Assembly (NCBI GenBank): GCA_036924085.1
Contig: JAVGWX010000001.1
Coordinates: 4,816,200 to 4,880,199 of the forward strand
Length of the DNA stretch: 64,000 nucleotides
Source: Ariolimax columbianus
Lineage: Eukaryota; Mollusca; Gastropoda; Stylommatophora; Arionidae
Direction: 5' to 3'
Position numbers and translations under genes: made by a program. Shown one piece after another: positions 21,028-31,984 of the stretch. How positions within the stretch are numbered: the stretch's first letter is position 1; the number at the start of each line of letters is the position of its first letter. The notes under the pieces were generated by a model, which was not told the DNA's origin, ran no database searches, and was given only the letters and a program-made list of their open reading frames with translations.

Positions 21028-23325
21028 CAACAGATGGGTGTTAGGGGGATGACACCATGTCAGTGTGGGATTGTTGGATTGACTGGAGGGATGACACCAT
21101 GTCAGTGTGGGATTGTTGGATTGACTGGAGGGATGACACCATGTCAGTGTGGGATTGTTGGATTGACTGGAGGGATGACACCATGTCAGTGTGGGATTGT
21201 TGGATTGACTGCAGGGATGACACCATGTCAGTGTGGGATTGTTGGATTGACTGGAGGGATGACACCATGTCAGTGTGGGATTGTTGGATTGACTGGAGGG
21301 ATGACACCATGTCAGTGTGGGATTGTTGGATTGACTGCAGGGATGACACCATGTCAGTGTGGGATTGTTGGATTGACTGGAGGGATGACACCATGTCAGT
21401 GTGGGATTGTTGGATTGACTGGAGGGATGACACCATGTCAGTGTGGGATTGTTGGATTGACTGGAGGGATGACACCATGTCAGTGTGGGATTGTTGGATT
21501 GACTGGAGGGATGACACCATGTCAGTGTGGGATTGTTGGATTGACTGGAGGGATGACACCATGTCAGTGTGGGATTGTTGGATTGACTGGAGGGATGACA
21601 CCATGTCAGTGTGGGATTGTTGGATTGACTGGAGGGATGACACCATGTCAGTGTGGGATTGTTGGATTGACTGGAGGGATGACACCATGTCAGTGTGGGA
21701 TTGTTGGATTGACTGGAGGGATGACACCATGTCAGTGTGGGATTGTTGGATTGACTGCAGGGATGACACCATGTCAGTGTGGGATTGTTGGATTGACTGG
21801 AGGGATGACACCATGTCAGTGTGGGATTGTTGGTTTGACTGGAGGGATGACACCATGTCAGTGTGGGATTGTTGGATTGACTGGAGGGATGACACCATGT
21901 CAGTGTGGGATTGTTGGTTTGACTGGAGGGATGACACCATGTCAGTGTGGGATTGTTGGATTGACTGGAGGGATGACACCATGTCAGTGTGGGATTGTTG
22001 GATTGACTGCAGGGATGACACCATGTCAGTGTGGGATTGTTGGATTGACTGGAGGGATGACACCATGTCAGTGTGGGATTGTTGGTTTGACTGGAGGGAT
22101 GACACCATGTCAGTGTGGGATTGTTGGATTGACTGCAGGGATGACACCATGTCAGTGTGGGATTGTTGGATTGACTGGAGGGATGACACCATGTCAGTGT
22201 GGGATTGTTGGTTTGACTGGAGGGATGACACCATGTCAGTGTGGGATTGTTGGATTGACTGCAGGGATGACACCATGTCAGTGTGGGATTGTTGGATTGA
22301 CTGGAGGGATGACACCATGTCAGTGTGGGATTGTTGGTTTGACTGGAGGGATGACACCATGTCAGTGTGGGATTGTTGGATTGACTGCAGGGATGACACC
22401 ATGTCAGTGTGGGATTGTTGGATTGACTGGAGGGATGACACCATGTCAGTGTGGGATTGTTGGATTGACTGCAGGGATGACACCATGTCAGTGTGGGATT
22501 GTTGGATTGACTGGAGGGATGACACCATGTCAGTGTGGGATTGTTGGATTGACTGCAGGGATGACACCATGTCAGTGTGGGATTGTTGGATTGACTGGAG
22601 GGATGACACCATGTCAGTGTGGGATTGTTGGTTTGACTGGAGGGATGACACCATGTCAGTGTTGGATTGGCTGGAGGGATGACACCATGTCAGTGTGGGA
22701 TTGTTGGTTTGACTGGAGGGATGACACCATGTCAGTGTGGGATTGTTGGATTGACTGGAGGGATGACACCATGTCAGTGTGGGATTGTTGGATTGACTGC
22801 AGGGATGACACCATGTCAGTGTGGGATTGTTGGATTGACTGGAGGGATGACACCATGTCAGTGTGGGATTGTTGGTTTGACTGGAGGGATGACACCATGT
22901 CAGTGTGGGATTGTTGGATTGACTGCAGGGATGACACCATGTCAGTGTGGGATTGTTGGATTGACTGGAGGGATGACACCATGTCAGTGTGGGATTGTTG
23001 GTTTGACTGGAGGGATGACACCATGTCAGTGTGGGATTGTTGGATTGACTGCAGGGATGACACCATGTCAGTGTGGGATTGTTGGATTGACTGGAGGGAT
23101 GACACCATGTCAGTGTGGGATTGTTGGTTTGACTGGAGGGATGACACCATGTCAGTGTGGGATTGTTGGATTGACTGCAGGGATGACACCATGTCAGTGT
23201 GGGATTGTTGGATTGACTGGAGGGATGACACCATGTCAGTGTGGGATTGTTGGATTGACTGGAGGGATGACACCATGTCAGTGTGGGATTGTTGGATTGA
23301 CTGGAGGGATGGCACCTTGTGAGTG
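21028..23325. repeat. Minisatellite, 42-bp unit, ~54 copies, higher-order structure
   Basis: Unit 'gggatgacaccatgtcagtg' + 'tgggattgttggattgactg' + 'ga', 42 bp. Most copies differ only at two places: ggattg/ggtttg and ctggag/ctgcag. From about 22000 the three variants recur in order, making a 126-bp higher-order repeat. One unit near 22662 is short. The lack of stops leaves long frames open on both strands; these are by-products, not genes. The first unit, at 21028-21060, contains 'acagatgggtgt', the word of the 52-bp array. Confidence 0.96.
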
Positions 23326-23449
23326 TGGCATTGTTGGAGGGATGGCACCTAGTGAGTGTGGCATTGTTCAATTGACTGAAGGGATGGCACCATGGGAATG
23401 TGGCATTGTTGGAGGGAGGACACAGTGTGAGTGTGGGGTTGTTGGAGGG

Positions 23450-25235
23450 ATGTGTGTGTGTATGGTGTGGTAGTATGTAATGTGTGGGGGTGGTGTGGTG
23501 TGTAATGGTGAGGAATGTGGGAGTGGTGTGTGTAGTAGTTGTGTAATGTGTGTTGGTGTGGTGTGTAATGGTGAGTAATGTGTGTGTAGGGATGGTGTGG
23601 TGTGTAATGTGTGTGTGTGTAGGGGTAGTGTGTGTGTGTATATGGGTGGTGTGGTGTGTAATGTGTGTGTGTAGGGGTGGTGTGTAATGTAGGGGTTGTG
23701 TGGTGTGTAGTGGTGTATAATGTGTGTGTAGGGGTGGTGTGGTGTCTAGTAGTGTGTAATGTGTGTGTGGTGGTGGTGGGGTATGTAATGTGTGTGGGGG
23801 ATAGTGTGGTGTGTAATGTGCGTGTGTAGGGGTGGGGTGGTGTGTAATGTGTGGTTTGTAGTGGTGTGTGTGGGGGATGGTATGGTTTGTAGTGGTGTGT
23901 AATGTGTGTGTAGGGGTGGTGTGGTGTGGTGTCTAGTAGTGTGTAATGGTGGTGTGGTATGTAATGTGTGTGGGGGAAAGTGTGGTGTGTAATGTGCGTG
24001 TGTAGGGGTGGTGTGGTGTGTAATGTGTGTGTGTAGGGGGGTGTGGTTTGTAGTGGTGTGTGTGGGTGATGGTGTGGTTTGTAGTGGTGTGTAATGTGTG
24101 TGTGTGTGGGGGATGGTGTGGTATGTAGTGGTGTGTAATGCGTGTGTGTGTAGGGGTGGTGTGGTTTGTAGTGGTGTGTCTGGGGGATGGTGTTCTTTGT
24201 AGTGGTGTGTAATGTGTGTGTGTGTAGGGGTAGTGTGGTGTGTAATGTGTGTATGGGTGGTGTGGGGTGATGGTGTGGTGTGTAATGTGTGTGTGGGATG
24301 GTGGGGTTTGAAGTGGTGTGTGTAGGGGTGGTGTGGTTTGTAGTGGTGTGTAATGTGTGTGTAGGGGTGGTGTGGTGTGGTGTCTAGTAGTGTGTAATGT
24401 GTGTGTAGTGGTGGTGTGGTATGTAATGTGTGTGGGGGATAGTGTGGTGTGTAATGTGTGTGTGTAGGGGGGTGTGGTTTGTAGTGGTGTGTGTGGGGGA
24501 TGGTGTGGTTTGTAGTGGTGTGTAATGTGTGTGTATGGGTGGTGTGTGTGGAGGATGGTGTGGTTTGTAGTGGTGTGTAATGTATGTGTGTCGGGGGAAT
24601 GGTGTGGTTTGTAGTGGTGTGTGTAGGGGTTGTGAGGTGTGGTTTCTAGTGGTGTGTAAAATATGTGTGTAGGGGTGGTGTGGTGTGTAGTTGTGTGTAA
24701 TGTGTTTGTGTTGGGATGGTGTGGTGTATAGTGTTTGGGTGGTGTGGGGGTGGTGTGATGTGTAATGTGTGTGTAGTGGTGGTGTGGTGTGTAATGTGTG
24801 TGGGGGATGGTGTGGTGTGTAATTTGTGTGTAGGAGTGATATGGTGTTGTGTGTAATATGTGTGTGTGTGGGGGATGGGTTGTTTGTAGTGGTGTGTAAT
24901 GTGTGTGTATGGGTGGTGTGTAGTAGTGTGTAATGTGTGTGCGCGTAATGGGTGTGTGTAGGGATGGTGTAATGTGTGTGTTGGGGGATGGTGTGGTGTG
25001 TAATGTGTGTGTGGGGGGATGGTGTGGTTTATAGTGGGGAATGGGTGGTGTGGTGTGTAATGTGTGTTTGGGTGGTGTGTAGGGGTGGTGTGGTGTGTAA
25101 TGTGTGTGTGTAGAGGTGGTATGGTGTAGTTTGTAGTTGTGTGTAATGTGTGTGTGGGGGGAAGGTGTATGGGTGGTGTGGTGTGTAATCTGTGTAGGAG
25201 TGGTGTGGTGTAAAATGTGTGTTGGAAGACCGCTT
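23450..25235. repeat. TG-rich low-complexity tract with strong strand asymmetry
   Basis: About 1.8 kb of irregular 'ggtgtggtgtgtaatgtgtg' and 'taggggtggtgtggtttgta' words. The + strand is nearly free of C. It continues from the end of the 42-bp array. It could favour Z-DNA or G-rich structures; that is inference. No coding content was seen. Confidence 0.93.
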
Positions 25236-25239
25236 ATAT

Positions 25240-25860
25240 GTATGATATATCTGTGTACGTGTCACAGGTAACCCTGCATTCATTTGAAGACACCTGGCTA
25301 ATGAAGTAACCCAAGCCCCGGGCTAAACTGATTCTATCAAATAAATCGATGGGATGTTACCTGGAACACCTGCCAACGAATCAACATATACTGGAAAACC
25401 ATTTGAGCTACAACATATCAGACCTGTCTGTATGACAAAGCTCTCCAACGTTCACTCTTATAGACATGACAGAGACTAGACAATAGCCATTGCTACAGCG
25501 AGAGCATGTCGCAAGAGTCCGCTAACAGTCGAACCCAGTGGTCTTAGCTCAACCCGGCCTCAAGGTATCATGATGACAAGCTGATTGGCTCTTTGGTGGC
25601 ACCCCAGTAAAGCTGTGTATTTTTATCATTCTTCATCTCCGCAGCCTGTTAGGTCATTTGGTGTACCAACTATCGCTGTATTATTTTAATATTATATACA
25701 AGATGAAGTGTACCACCTACTGCTGTATTATGAATTGTCTGTTAATGTTCGACACAACATTTTACAGTTTAACAAATGCTTGTTTCTGCTTCGGAAGGGT
25801 GTGCTCACTCTTTCTTCCACCATTGTGTCTACCAGTCTGTTTATTGTATTAGCGATACTC
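25240..25860. other. Unannotated stretch
   Basis: No exon, RNA gene or recognised transposon. 'agagcatgtcgcaagagtcc' near 25500 resembles 14105, hinting at an old dispersed repeat. Confidence 0.4.
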
Positions 25861-26414
25861 TTCAGCACAGTTCTTGTAGGGAGATCTTGATCTTAATGCT
25901 CCGATCCTCAGCGTAACTGTGTGTCCCAACTTTGTCTCCAGCGGACCCTGGCTTGGGCCACGGAGGTCCAGTGCGGGGTAAGTGCTTCTCTAGAGGCTTC
26001 TCGGATGTTGCAGCGTACAGCAAGGGAGTCAGACCAACACATTGGAGGTCTTCCCCCGGTCTCTTCCTACCTCGAGGGGTACCAGACTGCCGTCGCTGTG
26101 CTCCTTCGACCATCGTTTTGTCGCAACATGTTACCTACCCCTCTATGTTTTGCCTTGTCTGCATGGATTACCGCACCCTACACCAGGCACGATCGTGGAG
26201 ACCTTGCATAGCTTGGTCCCGTAGAGTGATTCCGACCAAGTGTCTCTCAATTTGTTCTCTAGTGATTTTGTTAGTGTCCACGTCTCAGCACAGTAGCACA
26301 TCGCGGGGAGTACATTGGAATTGAAAAGGGTGGATTGTAGATTCTGGTCATGGAAACCGCCCAGGACCGTGTTAATAGACGAGAAGGCTGCCCAACCCGC
26401 GTGGCGAAGTCTTG

Positions 26415-27134
26415 TCAATTCAGGTTATTCTCCATATTGAGAATGCGCCCAAGATAAATGTACTCGTTGACATCCTCTGATCGTACCTCACCAAGGAAGA
26501 CTGGATCACAAGTGGTGAAGTGATTGAGTAACACTTTGGTCTTCGAGACATTCATCTCCAGACCCGCTTTCTTGCCCTCTCCATCGAGTAGCTGCATCAT
26601 CTGGTTGGCTTCTGGTGCTGACTGTGATGGGCACGTCATCAGCAATTGAAGGTGATTAAAGCATCTGCTGCCAATAAGGATACCAAAGGTGTCCCAGTTG
26701 CATTGACTAATGACTGATTCCAAACATGCAGAGGAGAGGTTCGGTGAGATAGGATCGCCCTGACGGACCCCCTTTTGAATTTGTACCACAATTGGGCGTT
26801 GGAAGGGATGAAATGTGGTAGTGCAGTTCGTATAACTGTTGGCGAGAATTCTGATGTAACCAGGATCGACCCCTTGTTTCAACAGTGACCGCCAGACAAA
26901 ATGTGGTTCTACCGAATCAAAAGCCTTTTTATAGTCGATGATGGTGAATATAAAGGGTGTCTGTAACTCTCGGGCTGCCTCAATAAGCCGGCAACAGGTT
27001 GAAATATGGTCCGTTGTGCTGTACGGACGCCGAAAGCCTGCCTGTTCGACTGGTTGCTTTCGTTCGAGAATGGTGTGGCAAGGATGCATTTTGTAAACAG
27101 CTTGTAAGTGTCCGGGAGGAGAGTAACTGGGCAA
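26415..27134 (-). pseudogene. RTE-type reverse transcriptase core (broken ORF2 piece)
   Basis: 239 codons containing EQAGFRRPYSTTDHISTCCR, motif A IDYKKAFDSV and motif B QKGVRQGDPISPNLSSACLE. The usual YADD-type motif C is not intact: 'QLLMTCPSQSA' occupies that place, indicating a local frame error. It is preceded by a separate frame (26909-27427) with the upstream RT segment and followed by the C-terminal piece (26143-26418) with AETWTLTKSLENKLRD. Confidence 0.85.
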
Positions 27135-28116
27135 TAGTTTCCTAGATCGTCTTTGTCTCCCTTCTTGTGCGAGAGTGTTGTTCTCGAGTTGTGCCAGGCA
27201 GCAGGTGTTCCTCCAGAATGAAGATAGAGTGTAAAACGTTGGGCTATGGCTTGGTAAAGGGATAGACTGAAAGCCCGGATGACCTCCGCAGTGATGCCAT
27301 CTTCACCTGATGATATTCCAGATGGCATTGACTCGATAGAATGGCGAATTTCTGAGGGCAGGAAGTCTGGAAAAGAAGGTAAAGTGGATGGGAGGGCAAT
27401 TGGAGAGGGCTCTGACGATCTGAACATGTTGCTTTAGTATGTTTTCTTATTGACTCCAAGCCCAGCTTTCATGTGCGAGACCCATCGAAAGCTTTCAGAC
27501 ACAGAATGATTTGGCGGTGTTCGGCAAAGCTACGAGTAGCTAATTTGATGCTGCGCCGATATTCAGCAGCTTTCAGGAGACGTTCGCGGGCAAATTTTCA
27601 TGATCGTCTTTGAGTTTTTGGCGGCAGATCTTGCTGAGGGTAGTGACGGCTGTGTGGTTGTCTGGAGAACAAGCCATCGTACGCGACTTCGTCTAGTAAG
27701 GTTCGAGTGACAGGGAAAGTGCGATTTTTGGTGTGAGTGGGTGCTGGGAGACTGGCTCCCTTTAAAATAGATGTGATTGTTGCAATGAGATTTGCATAGT
27801 CAGCATCGATGTACGTGTCTATAGACGCTCCGAGTAGCTGCGAGGGGGAGGGGGGGGGGGGGGTTGATAAGCGTCTCTGGACCCTGATATGATCTCTGCT
27901 CCTGGAACTTGACAGGTTTTAGATCGAAGTGGAGACGGGCACGGAGAAGGCGATGGTCGCTTCCAGTGTAGAAGAAACCAACCACTGAGATATCAGTACC
28001 CGATCTTGATCGGACAAGACATTTCAAGACGATGAAATCCACTGGGTCCTATATGTGTGTACCTCTTGTGGATGGTCTTCTGGAAAAAGCTGTTGCAGTG
28101 AAACAGTTGTTTTGAT

Positions 28117-28542
28117 TCACAAAAAAGTGTCACCTGCGTCGTTCCTTGCTTCTCCAAAGTGTGGCCCCACATAAGTTTCACCACGTGGTCCTATTCTGAC
28201 ATTAACGTCGCCGATAACCATCTTGTAGTAGCTGTGGCGTCGCCGGAGGACTTCATGGAGATTGTCGTAGATCTCGGCATGTTCTTGTTCGTCTTTGTCT
28301 GCTGTTGGTGCATACACTCGGATGATGGTAACATCATATCGTTTGGAGATGGTGATGTCCAAGAAAGCCAGACGGTGGTCTACAAATGTCACCCGTCGAA
28401 CAAGATGGACGATGCGGGGGACCATGAGGAAACCAACTTCCTCCTGATATAGAGCCGACCTTGCGGGCGCCGATGTAAACTCCCGTGCCGTCGTTCCAAA
28501 TCGCTGACAGTTATTTTTCACGTTCGGTCTCTGAGATGTCAA
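28117..28542 (-). pseudogene. RTE-type apurinic endonuclease domain (broken ORF2 piece)
   Basis: Contains 'VYAPTADKDEQEHAEIYDNL' and 'MVIGDVNVRIGPRGE'; the catalytic GDFN motif reads GDVN. The C-terminal endonuclease part continues in another frame at 27800-28042 with VDFIVLKC-like sequence and 'GSDHRLLRA', where the catalytic SDH is kept. Confidence 0.82.
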
Positions 28543-28984
28543 TGATGGTGTAACTCAATCTGCTACTCTTGTCAATAAGGTGGCTCAGCTGTGGCACAGA
28601 GCATATGGAGCGTCAGTTGTAGGGGCACACTATCAGGTGGGTGTCGCGAGTCCGAGTCTGGAGATGGACTTTGGTCCTGAGAGTAGGACGACTTTGTTTG
28701 CGCGCGTCGCTTGTGTTAGCGCTACCGGACCTATTATTAGAGAAGGACTGCAGAAGACTATGGCCTTTGTCGAAGTTGTACATTGCCTGACCGGGGGGAG
28801 GGGGGGGGGGTGGCGGCCCGAACAGAACCTACCTCTTGTCGCAATGGGGTTCATATTTACGTGAATTTTACATGAAACCGTCAGCGTAAACAAAGGAAGC
28901 AGCCATCTTGCTGGGCACCGGAAGTACATACAGGTACAGGCCTTTAGGGAGACAAATAAAGCATTTAATTTCAAACTTAAATTG

Positions 28985-29342
28985 GGATCAAGATGCTGAG
29001 CAGCGCATGAGCTGCAGTGGTCAGCGACCCATAGCTGACTGCTAGCGTCAGGGCCAGCGAACCATAGCTGCCAAGACCCTTCTACACCTACACGCAGTGA
29101 TCCCGGATAATAGGCTGCAGCAGAGCAGACTGGCTTAGGAGAAGGGATCGAAGAGGGAATGCTAACCCAGTACTCAAAAAATGCTTGCTGAAGTCGAATG
29201 TGTTGGACCAAAAGGTACAAATATCGCAGTCAAGCTATAAACTACGACACAACGCATTCCGTTCTCTGGACTACATTCTGCTACTTAAGCCCGTTCAGGG
29301 TTTGGTAGTGGGAGATTGAAAACGAACGAAGCCAAGTGAAAA
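28985..29342 (+). mobile_element. Family C repeat with 13-bp target duplication
   Basis: A full copy, 358 bp, flanked by caaacttaaattg at 28972-28984 and 29343-29355. It is the best-defined copy for family limits: start 'ggatcaagatgctgagcagc', end 'gaacgaagccaagtgaaaa'. The duplication indicates target-primed retroposition. Confidence 0.9.
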
Positions 29343-29355
29343 CAAACTTAAATTG

Positions 29356-30560
29356 TCAGAAAATGTGCACCTTCTCCCATTTGTACAGAAAATCCTCTCA
29401 ACGTTCATAGACTTTTTGGGCCATTCAATTTTAAGGCAGTCTAATTTTGGTTTTTGTTATAAAGTGAGTGTCTCATTCTTAATATCTTCAAAGCTCAGCC
29501 ATATTGCCATGTTATCAGACTGCAAAGCTTCCCAGCTTTGCTTTGGTTCAGACGTCCATGGTGTAGATCAGGAGAAGAGTACAAAGTAAGAATGTGTCTT
29601 GCGGAAATCCTTTCAATAGATTTGGAAAGAAGATAGGGCATTCTTTATCTTCACCTGGATCATTCACACAGTCAGTAAATACTGAATCCAGTTGTAGATC
29701 TTGCCATGAGCTCCCATGTTATTCATCTTCGTCAGAAGGCCTTTTTTTTCAAGCGCTTAACGAAACCTGTTCCAAGTCAAAGATGATGCACACTGTATGC
29801 TGATTGTTCTGGATGCCATAATGTATTCTTCGAGTCAGCTTAAAAAGCTGATCGCCTGTACTACCCATCCTAAACCCTACTTGTTCCTGGCACACGGTGT
29901 TAACATTTCTCAAGAATCCAATAGAGACGTGCGTTTATCATTCACTCTAGGGGAGGAAGACTAACGTCTGATCAGGCAAAATATACTGATCAGCCATGTT
30001 AGTCAGGGTCAGGTAAAACATATTGGTGAAGACCCTCATCTGGGCTTCCTAGCAGCCTGGAAACGGGCTGTTTTCATGGAAGCCTGGTTAACGAGGTGAG
30101 GGATCGACATGATCCTCGTAGTAGTGAGTGAACCGCAGATGAAGCCACGCATAGCACAGGAGGACCCCGGTCCACCTTCATCAGCACGCTCGGATGTGAG
30201 AAAAGCTACTGCAACCCGTCACTTAACATCCTTTTCAGGCCGCATGAAAGAGTAACCAACTCATTATGGCATTCGCAAACAACAGCAACCATTCACTCTG
30301 TTAATTCTCCCAAGCACGTTGTTATGGCGATATGCCGCTAACTGTTAGGTTCGTCTGAAAGATTTATGGTTTTCAGTAATACGCGTTTGTGCATTCCTTT
30401 AGGCCTTTGGAAGCTTTCCATTACTAATATGCTAAGGTGATTCATTTGAAAACTGCCTATTTCTCCGCGTGTCCTCGTAAGAAGTAGCATTTCATTACGA
30501 ATCTTGCCAGGCCTTGGAGACTCTCCAGGTTTAAATTTCTTCAGAGCTTGTTAGAGTTCT
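29356..30560 (-). mobile_element. Decayed LINE fragment, minus, split by family B
   Basis: Minus-strand pieces of a reverse transcriptase. Near 30540-30420 is a segment like 'KFKPGESPRPGKIRNEMLL', and near 29880-29790 one like 'TRRIHYGIQNNQHTVCIIFD' (the motif A region). Frames are broken. The halves are separated by family B at 29949-30289. Clade not assigned. Confidence 0.6.
29949..30289 (+). mobile_element. Family B repeat with 10-bp target duplication
   Basis: A full 341-bp copy from 'aggggaggaagactaacgtc' to an (AAC)-type end 'cgcaaacaacagcaac'. It is flanked by cattcactct at 29939-29948 and 30290-30299, and is inserted into a LINE. Confidence 0.9.
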
Positions 30561-30754
30561 TGTATAATCAAAGTCTACTTAAGTATGGAAGCACTTATTT
30601 GTGGAGCTTTCTCTTGGTTCATCAACTAGCGCAAATGTATTGCTTGCTCTGTAAGTTTACTCTGTTGACCGAGTGGCTTAACGTGTTCTTCTGTCTTCTA
30701 GTCTTCAGTGATGGTTCTGTCTTCATTTAAAACTGGGTTTGTGTTCGGTCTGCT

Positions 30755-30970
30755 ATTTCCATTGTCCACCAATGATCAAGCTCTATTTCCACTATCCACA
30801 AATGGCCAAGCTCTATTTCCACTGTCCACCAATGATCAAGCTCTATTTCCACTATCCACCAATGGCCAGGCTCTATTTCCACTGTCCACCAATGATCAAG
30901 CTCTATTTCCACTGTCCACAAATGACGAGACTCTTATTTCCATTGTCCACCAATAACCAGGCTCTATACC
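30755..30970. repeat. Minisatellite, 30-bp unit, ~7 copies
   Basis: Unit 'ctctatttccactgtccacc' + 'aatgatcaag', alternating with 'aatggccaag' copies (a 60-bp pattern). Confidence 0.92.
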
Positions 30971-31317
30971 CATTATATTTTAAATCCAATTTTTTACATT
31001 TAGCTTTCTTACTTGTCAATTTTGCTTTGGAACGTTCTTGACTGTATTGTATCTGTTCTTCTTGTTTTGGTGTTACTTACTTATACATGTTTTCTTGTCT
31101 TCTTTTCATTGTATATACCATTCTGTATTTCCTTTTTCCAAGATAGTTTATATGACTTTCAGCAGCTCATTGGAATACATACAATGTGACGCTGTTTTTG
31201 GTAACCTCTTCATTGAGTGCATCGATACTGTTGGTAGTGTTTGTAAAGAGGATGGCCGGACGTTTCTTGGGAAAACCATTAGTTCGCTTTTTGGACTATC
31301 CAGTGAGATTTATGTTT

Positions 31318-31960
31318 ATAGTAGTAGTAGTAGTGGTTGTAGTAGTAGTAGTAGTAGTAGCTGTTGTAGTAGTAATTGTAGTAGTAGTTGTAGTAGTAGT
31401 GGTAGTAGTAGTAGTTGTTATTGTAGTAGTGGTAGTAGTAGTAGTAGTTGTTGTTGTAGTAGTGGCAGTAGTAGTAGTAGTAGTTGTAGAGGTAGTAGTA
31501 GTAGTATTGTTGTAGTAGTGGTGGGAGTAGTAGTAGTAGTAGAAGTTGTTGTAGTTGTAGTAGTAGTAGATTTAGTAGTGGTAGTAGTAGTAGTAGTTGT
31601 AGTAGTAGTAGTAGTTGTAGTAGTTGTAGAAGTAGTAGTAGTTGTAGTAGTAGTAGTTATAGTAGTTGTAGTAGTTGTAGCAGTTGTAGTAGCTGTAGTA
31701 GTAGTAGTTGTTGTTGTAGTAGTAGTTGTAGTAGTTGTAGTAGTAGTAGTAGTTATAGTAGTAGTAGTAGTAGTTGTAGTTGTTGTAGTAGTTGTAGTAG
31801 TTGTAGTAGTTGTAGTAGTAGTAGTTGTTGTAGTAGTTGTAGTTGTAGTAGTTGTAGTAGTAGTAGTAGTTATAGTAGTTGTAGTAGTTGTAGTAATAGT
31901 TGTTGTTGTAGTAGTTGTAGTTGTAGTAGTAGTAGTAGTTATAGTAGTTGTAGTAGTTCA
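31318..31960. repeat. Trinucleotide tract, (TAG/TTG)n
   Basis: About 640 bp of interrupted gta-gta-gta with gtt and ttg interruptions. Homopolymeric Val, Ser or Cys frames across it are not genes. Confidence 0.95.
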
Positions 31961-31984
31961 GTCATGGCTGACTATAGTATGATG

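Larger units (their letters stand above)
25862..28560 (-). mobile_element. RTE-type LINE, minus, broken
   Basis: A non-LTR retrotransposon read right to left. The endonuclease lies at about 28540-27800, the reverse transcriptase at about 27430-26415, and the C-terminal region at about 26420-25862. The order, the start of the RT core ('EQAGFRRPYSTTDHI') and motif A ('IDYKKAFDSV') match RTE/BovB-type elements. Several frameshifts separate the pieces, so it cannot encode one protein. A 3' fragment of a related element lies on the + strand at 40275-40765. Confidence 0.85.

Noticed and set aside
21019..23371. Very long open frames on both strands (up to 776 codons)
   Set aside because: The 42-bp unit has no stop in several frames, so any array of it is open. 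Frames on opposite strands overlap fully and show only the repeat.
23450..25235. Telomere or interstitial telomeric repeat
   Set aside because: There is no regular TTAGGG or related unit; the tract is irregular TG-rich DNA.
31038..31982. Poly-Val and poly-Ser proteins
   Set aside because: These are translations of a trinucleotide tract; all frames are equally open.
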